NCBI GenBank assembly: GCA_002314635.1
Contig: DCGQ01000038.1
Location: 2,152-12,425 of the forward strand
DNA: 10,274 bases
Direction of reading: 5' to 3'
Source: Clostridiales bacterium UBA1774
Lineage (GTDB): Bacteria > Bacillota > Clostridia > Oscillospirales > Oscillospiraceae
Shown here: positions 1 through 5,349 of the stretch, piece after piece
Layout: every line of letters starts with the position of its first letter
Position numbering within the stretch: the stretch's first letter is position 1
The notes under the pieces: generated by a model
Databases searched by the model: none
What the model was told of the DNA's origin: nothing
Seen by the model: the letters and a program-made list of their open reading frames with translations, nothing else
Position numbers and translations under genes: made by a program

Positions 1-2414
1 TAGCCTTCCCAGGTCATGAAGCCAACCAGAATGTTTTTGCCCAGCGCGATCTCGCCCTGACTGGTAGCCGGGCCGTCGGCCAGAACGGTATCCTCGGTGA
101 CACGCTCACCCACGGACACGATGGGGCGCTGATTCGCACAGGTTCCCTGGTTGCTGCGGGCGAACTTATGCAGCTTGTAGGTTTTCAGTTCGCCTGCGTC
201 ATAGCGCACACGAACCTCGTCAGCACTGACATAGGTAACGGTGCCAACGCCTTCTGCCATAATGACAACGCTGGAGTCCACGCAGCATTTGTGCTCAATA
301 CCGGTGGCCACGATGGGAGCTTCCGTCACCATCAGCGGCACGGCCTGACGCTGCATGTTGGCACCCATCAGGGCACGGTTTGCGTCGTCGTTGTTCAGGA
401 AGGGGATCATAGCGGAAGCCACGGAAACCATCATGCGGGGACTGATATCCATGTAATCGACACGCTCACGGTCAACTTCCACGATCTCATCGCGGTGACG
501 GCAGGTGACACGCTTATTTTTCAGGCAGCCGTTCTCATCCAAAGGCTCAGTGGCCTGCGCGACAATGTATTCGTCCTCCACATCGGCGGTCATATACTGG
601 ACTTCATCCGTCACCCGGCAGGTACCCTTTTCCACGCGGCGGAAGGGCGCCACCAGGAAGCCGTACTCGTTTACGCGGGCATAGGAGGCCAGATAGGAAA
701 TCAGGCCGATGTTGGGGCCTTCGGGGGTCTCAATGGGGCACATACGGCCGTAATGGCTGTAATGCACGTCACGCACATCGAAGTTGGCACGCTCACGGCT
801 CAAGCCGCCTGGACCCAGTGCGGACATACGGCGCTTATGCGTCAGCTCGGCCAGCGGGTTGGTCTGATCCATGAACTGGCTCAGAGGGCTGGAACCGAAA
901 AACTCCTTGATGGCGGCGGTAACGGGACGGATGTTGATCAGAGACTGGGGGGTAACGATGTCCAGATCCTGCAGGGTCATGCGTTCGCGGATCACGCGCT
1001 CCATGCGGCTGAAACCCACGCGGAACTGGTTCTGCAGCAGTTCACCCACGCTGCGCATACGGCGGTTGCCCAGATGGTCGATATCGTCGGTCTCTCCGAT
1101 GCCGTGAGCAAGGCAGTTCAGATAGTTGATGGAGGCAAGGATATCGTCCGGAATGATGTGCTTGGGCATCAGGTCTTCCATCCGCTCCTTCAGCACTTCC
1201 AGCAGCTCATCGCCTTCATACTGCTCCATCAGCTTTTCCAGCACTACACGGCGAACCTTTTCCTTGAAGCCAAGAGCCTTGGCATCGCAGGGCACATAGT
1301 CCTCCAGACGGACCATATCATTGGAGAAAACCTTCACGGTTTCGCCGGCATGATCCTTCAGCCAGACCTCATTCACACCCAGGCGCTCAATTTCGGTGGC
1401 CTGCTCGAAGGTCAGCACAGTGCCCTCGTCAGCCACGATCTCGCCGGTGCGGGGATCGGAAACCGGCAGAGCCAGCTCATGGCCGTGGATACGCTTGGCC
1501 AGTGCCAGCTTCTTATTGAACTTATAACGGCCCACATTGCCCAAATCATAGCGGCGGGGGTCAAAGAACAGATTTACCAGCAGGGTCTCGGCAGATTCCG
1601 CGGTGGGTAGGTCGCCGGGACGGAGGCGGCGGTAGATCTCCAGCAGGGCATCCTCGCGGGTCTTGCAGGTATCCTTCTCCAGCGTGGCGACGATGCGCTT
1701 GTCATCGCCGAAAAGCTGACGGAGCTGCTCGTCCGTGGTAGCACCGCCGGTCTGGGTCATGATGCTGCTCCAGCTCCAGGGACGCTCGTCCCAGCTGACA
1801 CCGATGGCACGCAGCAGCCAGGTGACCGGAATCTTCCGGTTCTTATCGATTCGGACATAGAAAATATCGGAGGTATCGGTTTCATACTCCAGCCACGCGC
1901 CGCGGTAAGGGATGGAGGTGGCGCTGTAGACGCTCTGCAGCGTTTTGTCCGTTTTCTTATCGTAGTACATACCGGGGCTGCGGATGATCTGGGAAACAAT
2001 GACACGCTCCGCGCCATTGATGACGAAGGTGCCGCCGGGAGTCATAATGGGGAAATCGCCCATGAAGATTTCCTGTTCCTTGATCTCCTCGGTCTCCTTA
2101 TTGCGAAGACGGACCCGTACCTTCAGAGGGGCTGCATAGGTAGCGTCCCGTGCCTGACATTCCTCGATGGAATACTTGGGACTGTCCGTCATGGAATAAT
2201 CAATGAAGGTCAGTTCCAGATTGCCGGAGTAGTCGGTAATGGCGGCTACATCCCGGAACACTTCACGCAGGCCGGTTTCCAGAAACCACTTGTAGGAATC
2301 CTTCTGGATTTCCAGAAGATTGGGCATATCCTGAATTTCCTGCACTTTGGCGAAGCTCTTGCGAAGAGTCTTGCCGTACATCGTGTCCTTGACCATGCTG
2401 TTGACATCTATCAT
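1..2414 (-). CDS. rpoB: DNA-directed RNA polymerase subunit beta, N-terminal two thirds (3' end outside window)
   Basis: Catalytic beta subunit of RNA polymerase; with beta-prime it forms the active-site cleft and the rifampicin pocket. 804 complete codons are visible, starting MIDVNSMVKDTMYGKTLRKS. Early landmarks are the segments MPNLLEIQKDSYKWFL, GDFPIMTPGGTFVINGAERV and QIIRSPGMYY. The rifampicin region is at residues 507-533 (bases 816-896), followed by HYGRMCPIETPEGPNIGLIS. The visible part ends at GFMTWEG, just before the conserved acidic pair of the family (E. coli E813-D814). The ATG at 2414 is preceded by AGGAG at 2428-2432, a long 13-nt spacing. An in-frame GTG further up abuts the AGGAG and cannot use it; a Met at codon 7 is a less likely alternative. 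Rifampicin-contact residues Q513, F514, D516, H526, R529 and S531 match E. coli, and numbering coincides there; residue 510 is Pro instead of Gln. The gene has its own strong promoter and no ribosomal protein gene directly upstream. Confidence 0.98.
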   Translation of the reverse strand, partial: MIDVNSMVKDTMYGKTLRKSFAKVQEIQDMPNLLEIQKDSYKWFLETGLREVFRDVAAITDYSGNLELTFIDYSMTDSPKYSIEECQARDATYAAPLKVRVRLRNKETEEIKEQEIFMGDFPIMTPGGTFVINGAERVIVSQIIRSPGMYYDKKTDKTLQSVYSATSIPYRGAWLEYETDTSDIFYVRIDKNRKIPVTWLLRAIGVSWDERPWSWSSIMTQTGGATTDEQLRQLFGDDKRIVATLEKDTCKTREDALLEIYRRLRPGDLPTAESAETLLVNLFFDPRRYDLGNVGRYKFNKKLALAKRIHGHELALPVSDPRTGEIVADEGTVLTFEQATEIERLGVNEVWLKDHAGETVKVFSNDMVRLEDYVPCDAKALGFKEKVRRVVLEKLMEQYEGDELLEVLKERMEDLMPKHIIPDDILASINYLNCLAHGIGETDDIDHLGNRRMRSVGELLQNQFRVGFSRMERVIRERMTLQDLDIVTPQSLINIRPVTAAIKEFFGSSPLSQFMDQTNPLAELTHKRRMSALGPGGLSRERANFDVRDVHYSHYGRMCPIETPEGPNIGLISYLASYARVNEYGFLVAPFRRVEKGTCRVTDEVQYMTADVEDEYIVAQATEPLDENGCLKNKRVTCRHRDEIVEVDRERVDYMDISPRMMVSVASAMIPFLNNDDANRALMGANMQRQAVPLMVTEAPIVATGIEHKCCVDSSVVIMAEGVGTVTYVSADEVRVRYDAGELKTYKLHKFARSNQGTCANQRPIVSVGERVTEDTVLADGPATSQGEIALGKNILVGFMTWEG

Positions 2415-2445
2415 CTCGGCTGTCACACTCCTGTACATGAAATCT

Positions 2446-2484
2446 CATGCGTTTCAGCAGGAAGCTTCTTTTCTGAAACACACG
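2446..2484 (-). other. long stem-loop in the rpoB leader near the ribosome binding site
   Basis: In the rpoB transcript CGTGTGTTTCAG (2484-2473) pairs with CTGAAACGCATG (2457-2446): 12 continuous pairs including two G-U pairs, with a 15-nt loop. A second small stem, CATGA/TCATG (2449-2436) with a GATT loop, shares four bases with the 3' arm and ends 3 nt before the AGGAG at 2432-2428. The two cannot form fully together, so the leader could switch how open the ribosome binding site is. The pairings are read directly; the switching role is inference. Confidence 0.5.
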
Positions 2485-2550
2485 GGCCGGTTGTTTGTTT
2501 GTATGTCGTTTGCTTGACTTTTCCGATGGCTGTGATACACTGTAATCGCT

Positions 2551-2579
2551 TATGGGGTGGAGGATTCCCTCTTCCCATA
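2551..2579 (-). other. hairpin at the 5' end of the rpoB leader RNA
   Basis: In the minus-strand transcript TATGGG (2579-2574) pairs with CCCATA (2556-2551), and an inner GAGG/CCTC stem closes a GAAT loop. It starts about 12 nt after the predicted transcription start and has no T-tract, so it is not a terminator. It could stabilise the RNA 5' end or be part of a regulatory leader; function is not shown by the sequence. Confidence 0.5.
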
Positions 2580-2597
2580 CGGTAAAGAAAGCATCAT

Positions 2598-2626
2598 ATT
2601 ATACTTTTGATATGATCTGTTGTCAA
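2598..2626 (-). promoter_or_regulatory. rpoB promoter, perfect sigma-A consensus
   Basis: On the minus strand TTGACA (2626-2621) and TATAAT (2603-2598) are separated by exactly 17 bases, matching the vegetative consensus at all 12 positions. The expected start is near 2591, giving a leader of about 177 nt before the rpoB ATG. Such a strong promoter suits a core polymerase gene and shows that rpoB here starts its own transcription unit. Transcription start is inferred, not seen. Confidence 0.9.
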
Positions 2627-2655
2627 CTGTTTTTTTGTTAATTATGGGATTATTT

Positions 2656-2694
2656 CAGGCAACCCCGTACATGCTGTGCGGTGTTGCCTGTTTT
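2656..2694 (+). terminator. terminator-like hairpin in the leader of the glycosyltransferase gene
   Basis: CAGGCAAC (2656-2663) pairs with GTTGCCTG (2683-2690). After one C/T mismatch, CCGTACA (2665-2671) pairs with TGTGCGG (2675-2681) around a 3-base loop, and TTTTCT follows. This is the shape of an intrinsic terminator on the plus strand, yet no plus-strand gene lies upstream and the next gene's ribosome binding site begins only about 6 nt after the T-tract. It may be an attenuator of the downstream gene or stop antisense readthrough into it. The T-tract is short, so efficiency is uncertain. No convincing plus-strand sigma-A promoter is visible upstream. Confidence 0.5.
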
Positions 2695-2713
2695 CTGTCA
2701 GGAGGGATTCAAA

Positions 2714-4033
2714 ATGACCCGGTACGCTCACCCATATTTTCGCTTCATTCCGCTGCTGCTGTTTCTGTTTGCGGCAGCGGGCTACCTTCTGCGTCTGGAA
2801 AGCTGCGGCTTCGGCTTTGCCTGCGCTGCCGCCCTGCTGCTGACCGGTGCGCTCACGGCAGCATTATGGCCGCTGCGTTCCATGAAACTGCGTTCTTTTC
2901 TGATCGTTTCGGCCATTGCCACCCTATCCCTGCTGCTGCGAATTTTATACTTCGAAGTTACCACATCGGATTATACGAACTTTCTCCTGCCGTGGACGGA
3001 GCGGCTTCGGCTGCTTGGCGGCTTCCGGGGGCTGGGGCAGGAGATCGGCAACTACAATGTGCCCTATATGGTGCTGCTGGCGCTGTTCTCCTATCTGAAA
3101 ACGCCGGTGCTGTACCTGATCAAACTCACTTCCGTCCTGTTCGACATTCTGCTGGCAGCTGCTGCCGGACTTCTGGTGTATCATGCCTCCGGCAGTCGCG
3201 CAAAACAGGCCGCAGCCTTTACCGTCACGTTCTGCCTTCCTACCGTGTTCATCAACAGTGCTGTCTGGGGTCAGTGCGACAGCATCTATGTGTCCCTCAG
3301 CCTGCTGGCACTCTGGCTCTGCCTCAGTGACCGCCCCAAGGCAGGCATGGTCTCTCTGGGCTTCGCATTTGCTTTCAAGCTGCAGGCGATTTTCCTGATC
3401 CCCATCTTTCTGCCGGTTCTGCTGGCAGGCAAACTGAAATGGCGGCACCTGCCCCTGTTCCCCGCCGCCTATCTGCTGGCGGTCTCCCCCGCCCTGTTTG
3501 CCGGGCGGAACGCCGCCGATGTGCTGCTGTTTTATATACGCAGCGCTACTTCTGCCGGAAGCGGTCTCAATTACAACTCACCGTCCATATATTCCTTATA
3601 CTATTTTTATTACAACGTGACCGATCAGGAACTGGCGGCAAAGGCGGGTATTCTGGCGGCAGCAATCGGCTGCCTGCTGGTGATGCTGCTGTTTTTCCGT
3701 TACCGCAGAAATATCACGGAGCGGAGCCTGCTTTATGGTGCGCTGCTGCTCTGCTGCCTGCTTCCCATGCTGCTCCCTCATATGCATGACCGCTACTTCT
3801 ACTTTGTGGATATTCTGACCGTGGTGTTCAGCTGTCTGCTGCCTTTCTGCTTTCCCACAGTCTGCTGCAGCCAGTTCGCCTCCCTGCTGGGTTACTACGC
3901 CTATTTCTTCATGCGCTATCTGCTGCCCATGCGGCTGGGTTTTTTGGTGCTGGTCGTCACCGTGGCCGCCGTCATCGCCGCACTGCTGGCGGAGCTGATG
4001 CAGAGCAGCGGTACACCGCAATCAGAAGCGTGA
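2714..4033 (+). CDS. multi-pass membrane glycosyltransferase-like protein (GT-C type, Gpi18-related)
   Basis: Predicted 439-residue integral membrane protein, probably using a lipid-linked sugar donor to glycosylate a substrate outside the membrane. It is almost all hydrophobic segments, with helices near residues 10-27, 33-54 and 60-80 and many more after. Family-like landmarks are an acidic residue in the first outer loop (D86 in SDYTNFLLPW), VWGQCD at 184-189, AFAFKLQAIFLIP starting at 218, and MHDRYFYF at 357-364. WGQxD, KxQ and HxRYF are patterns I associate with the Gpi18-like mannosyltransferase family (COG5542). ATG 2714 is chosen because AGGAGGG lies 7 nt upstream; an earlier in-frame ATG at 2681 sits inside the leader hairpin. 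The gene stands alone, divergent from rpoB, and ends 5 bp from the convergent stop of the next gene. Sugar and acceptor cannot be told, and no partner glycan genes are nearby. Some related GT-C enzymes differ in function, so the family is safer than the substrate. Confidence 0.75.
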   Translation: MTRYAHPYFRFIPLLLFLFAAAGYLLRLESCGFGFACAAALLLTGALTAALWPLRSMKLRSFLIVSAIATLSLLLRILYFEVTTSDYTNFLLPWTERLRLLGGFRGLGQEIGNYNVPYMVLLALFSYLKTPVLYLIKLTSVLFDILLAAAAGLLVYHASGSRAKQAAAFTVTFCLPTVFINSAVWGQCDSIYVSLSLLALWLCLSDRPKAGMVSLGFAFAFKLQAIFLIPIFLPVLLAGKLKWRHLPLFPAAYLLAVSPALFAGRNAADVLLFYIRSATSAGSGLNYNSPSIYSLYYFYYNVTDQELAAKAGILAAAIGCLLVMLLFFRYRRNITERSLLYGALLLCCLLPMLLPHMHDRYFYFVDILTVVFSCLLPFCFPTVCCSQFASLLGYYAYFFMRYLLPMRLGFLVLVVTVAAVIAALLAELMQSSGTPQSEA

Positions 4034-4038
4034 ACCGG

Positions 4039-4707
4039 TCATACGACCCGGTGCAGAACAAAGTGATTTCGCTTCGTTTCCAGCAGGCCCTGTTTTTGCA
4101 GCTTTGACAGCTCTGCGGACATGGCCGCCCGCTCCACACACAGGTAATCCGCCAGTTCCTGCCGGTTATATGGAATCGTGAATGCTGCTGAACCCTGTCG
4201 GACCGACTCTGCGGTCAGATAGGACAGCAGCTTTTCTTTTGTGGTTCGTTTAGACAGAAGCGTGATTTTTTCGTTGAAGGCCAGAATCCGATCCGCCAAA
4301 ATGCAGACCAGATTCCGGATCAGTCTCCGGTGATGCTCGCAGGCGGCAGTACATGTGGTGAGCAACCGCTTTACATTCAGCAGCATCACCTCACAGTCCG
4401 TCTCCGATACCACGCTCACATTCAGAACCGTGTCCGGTTTTGCTGCGTAGGTTTCACCGAAAAAATCACCGGGACCGCAGCGGGTCAGCAGATTCCGATT
4501 TCCCCACAGGTCCTCCTGTATCACCAGAACGCTTCCGGACAGGATAAGTCCCATCACCTGCGTGGTGTCCCCGGCCCGGAGCAGCCACGTGCCCTTCTCC
4601 TTCTTCACCACTGCTGCACCGATACAATGCAGAACTGACAGGACTTCACTCTCTGTCAGGTCCCGGAAGAAGGGACTCTCCCGTAAAATCGGCAGATATT
4701 TCTCCAT
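4039..4707 (-). CDS. Crp/Fnr-family transcriptional regulator
   Basis: 222-residue DNA-binding regulator. Residues 12-110 form the cyclic-nucleotide-binding-like beta roll, with GDFFGE at 80-85. A long dimerisation helix follows at about 118-150, then a Crp-type winged helix-turn-helix at about 176-210 (YNRQELADYLCVERAAMS). There is no N-terminal Cys cluster of the FNR type; its cysteines (28, 77, 105, 119, 123, 135, 190) are scattered, so the effector is unknown. In the recognition helix R193 aligns with CRP R180, while A194 and A198 stand where CRP has E181 and R185, so the target should not be the CRP site. The start at 4707 has AGGGTGG upstream; a longer frame beginning at 4779 would start inside the -35 box of the promoter found here, so it is rejected. 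The ferredoxin-like remnant and Cys-rich gene are divergent. In Clostridia such regulators often sit beside ferredoxin and hybrid-cluster protein genes involved in redox or nitrosative stress; that link is from memory. Confidence 0.9.
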   Translation of the reverse strand: MEKYLPILRESPFFRDLTESEVLSVLHCIGAAVVKKEKGTWLLRAGDTTQVMGLILSGSVLVIQEDLWGNRNLLTRCGPGDFFGETYAAKPDTVLNVSVVSETDCEVMLLNVKRLLTTCTAACEHHRRLIRNLVCILADRILAFNEKITLLSKRTTKEKLLSYLTAESVRQGSAAFTIPYNRQELADYLCVERAAMSAELSKLQKQGLLETKRNHFVLHRVV

Positions 4708-4720
4708 ATTTCCACCCTTT

Positions 4721-4736
4721 TGTTTGAAAACAAACA
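4721..4736. promoter_or_regulatory. palindrome TGTTTG-AAAA-CAAACA, candidate Crp/Fnr-family operator
   Basis: A perfect 6-bp inverted repeat with a 4-base centre, the spacing known for FNR-type sites (5-bp arms, 4-base gap). Relative to the regulator's own promoter it lies at about +8 to +23, where binding would repress. Relative to a plus-strand TATACT (4758-4763), whose start would fall near 4770, its centre is at about -41.5, the classical class II activator position. In RNA it could instead form a small hairpin before the regulator's ribosome binding site. Binding by the neighbouring protein is inferred. Confidence 0.6.
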
Positions 4737-4750
4737 TACCGTTTTTCTGC

Positions 4751-4779
4751 ATTATAGTATACTGTGACCGTAATCTCAA
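4751..4779 (-). promoter_or_regulatory. promoter of the Crp/Fnr regulator gene
   Basis: On the minus strand TTGAGA (4779-4774) and TATAAT (4756-4751) are 17 bases apart, a near-perfect sigma-A promoter. The expected start is near 4744, leaving a leader of about 37 nt that contains the palindrome at 4721-4736 and the AGGGTGG ribosome binding site. This geometry fixes the coding start downstream, at 4707. Confidence 0.85.
4758..4763 (+). promoter_or_regulatory. possible activator-dependent -10 box for the plus-strand ferredoxin-remnant/Cys-rich unit
   Basis: TATACT on the plus strand has no recognisable -35 hexamer at 16-18 bases upstream, as expected of an activator-dependent promoter. The palindrome at 4721-4736 takes that place. 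It overlaps the regulator's own -10/-35 spacer, so the two divergent promoters would compete. Support is geometric only. Confidence 0.4.
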
Positions 4780-4805
4780 GGGAACGAAGCAGGGGGCAAC
4801 AAAAA

Positions 4806-4922
4806 ATGGTCAAAAGAATCATTCAAATTGACGAGGAACACTGCACCTGCTGCGGCATACTACTCCCGCGGCAGGCAGTCGCCCTCAGCACCGATGGCAT
4901 AATTCCGGACAGTTCTATATAA
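4806..4922 (+). pseudogene. ferredoxin-like remnant or short Cys-containing peptide (38 codons)
   Basis: The reading frame begins MVKRIIQIDEEHCTCCG and ends after DGIIPDSSI with TAA. The start resembles bacterial ferredoxins, in which IDEExC begins a CxxCxxCxxxC iron-sulfur motif. Here the first two expected cysteines (C13, C16) are kept, but the third and fourth positions are Leu19 and Gln23, with an extra Cys at 15. The frame stops about where the second cluster of a two-cluster ferredoxin would start. As written it cannot hold a normal 4Fe-4S cluster. It still has AGGGGG 9 nt before the ATG, so it may be translated. It lies 13 bp before the Cys-rich gene, in the same direction. A decayed ferredoxin is the favoured reading; a functional small peptide or leader peptide is the alternative. 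Confidence 0.5.
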
Positions 4923-4935
4923 GGGGGGTATTTCC

Positions 4936-5211
4936 ATGGCAAAACAGATTTTAAGCGGATGTCAGGGCAAACCGCAGATTCAGATTTTTGAGAAGGTCTG
5001 TCCCAACTGTGGCAGCGAGATTGAGATGTTCTCAGTGGATACGGAAGCCGTCTGTGAAAAATGCGGCTTTACAATTCACAATGATATGCTGAACTGTGTT
5101 CAGTGGTGCAAATACGCGAAACAGTGCGTGGGTGAGGAGATGTACGCACATATGATGGAAATCGCCCGGCAGCAAAAGGCGCGGCGTCAGGCTGCCGACG
5201 CAGGAAAGTGA
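4936..5211 (+). CDS. small Cys-rich protein with zinc-ribbon-like CxxC pairs, function unknown
   Basis: 91 residues, probably cytoplasmic, with no signal peptide or membrane segment. Two knuckles, CPNCG (22-26) and CEKCG (40-44), look like a zinc ribbon. They are followed by CVQWCKYAKQC (54-64), and there is one more cysteine at 9 (SGCQG). Eight cysteines are thus arranged as 4 + 4, so a second metal or iron-sulfur site is conceivable. The C-terminus is a charged helix (MMEIARQQKARRQAADAGK). The start ATG follows AAGGGGGG by about 8 nt. The gene follows the ferredoxin-like remnant and ends at a strong terminator, so the two probably share a transcript divergent from the Crp/Fnr regulator. I recall similar small proteins near ferredoxin-type genes in Clostridia but know no proven function. 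A regulator- or metal-related role is only a guess from context. Confidence 0.85.
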   Translation: MAKQILSGCQGKPQIQIFEKVCPNCGSEIEMFSVDTEAVCEKCGFTIHNDMLNCVQWCKYAKQCVGEEMYAHMMEIARQQKARRQAADAGK

Positions 5212-5220
5212 CGCTGTCCG

Positions 5221-5262
5221 AAGGGGATCGTTTCCGATTGGGAAACGGTTCCCTTTTTCTTT
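5221..5262 (+). terminator. intrinsic terminator of the Cys-rich gene
   Basis: AAGGGGATCGTTTCC (5221-5235) pairs with GGAAACGGTTCCCTT (5241-5255): 15 continuous pairs including two G-U pairs, loop GATTG, then a T-rich tail (TTTTTCTTT). It begins 9 bp after the stop codon and separates this unit from the MATE gene. Confidence 0.93.
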
Positions 5263-5280
5263 GCCCGTCTGCAAAACCGA

Positions 5281-5309
5281 TTGCAATCCATTGCATGGTA
5301 TGTTATAGT
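5281..5309 (+). promoter_or_regulatory. promoter of the MATE transporter gene, with overlapping palindromes
   Basis: TTGCAA (5281-5286) and TATAGT (5304-5309) are 17 bases apart; transcription should start near 5316. The -35 box lies within the perfect palindrome GATTGCAATC (5279-5288) and within the inverted repeat TGCAAT-CC-ATTGCA (5282-5295). A repressor could therefore sit on the -35 region. No regulator for it is encoded next door. Confidence 0.7.
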
Positions 5310-5349
5310 GTTTTCAAAAAAAGGAAACAGGAGGCGTATCGTTTCATTC

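Noticed and set aside
168..1610. 480-codon open frame on the plus strand
   Set aside because: Lies fully antisense to rpoB, whose minus-strand product is unmistakable; the His/Gly/Ala-rich translation has no domain look and arises from GC-rich codon use.
2263..2481. 72-codon frame overlapping the rpoB start and leader
   Set aside because: Out of frame with rpoB, no ribosome binding site, and explained by the RpoB N-terminus.
2605..2650. Possible plus-strand promoter (TTGATA or TTGTCA with TTAATT)
   Set aside because: Spacings are 25 or 13 bases, outside the functional range; not reported as a promoter.
4022..4056. ACCGG...CCGGT inverted repeat between the convergent stops
   Set aside because: Only five pairs with a nine-base loop and no T-tract on either strand; too weak to call a terminator.
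4708..4779. 24-residue N-terminal extension of the Crp/Fnr regulator
   Set aside because: Its ATG lies in the -35 hexamer of the regulator's own promoter, so it would not be transcribed from it.
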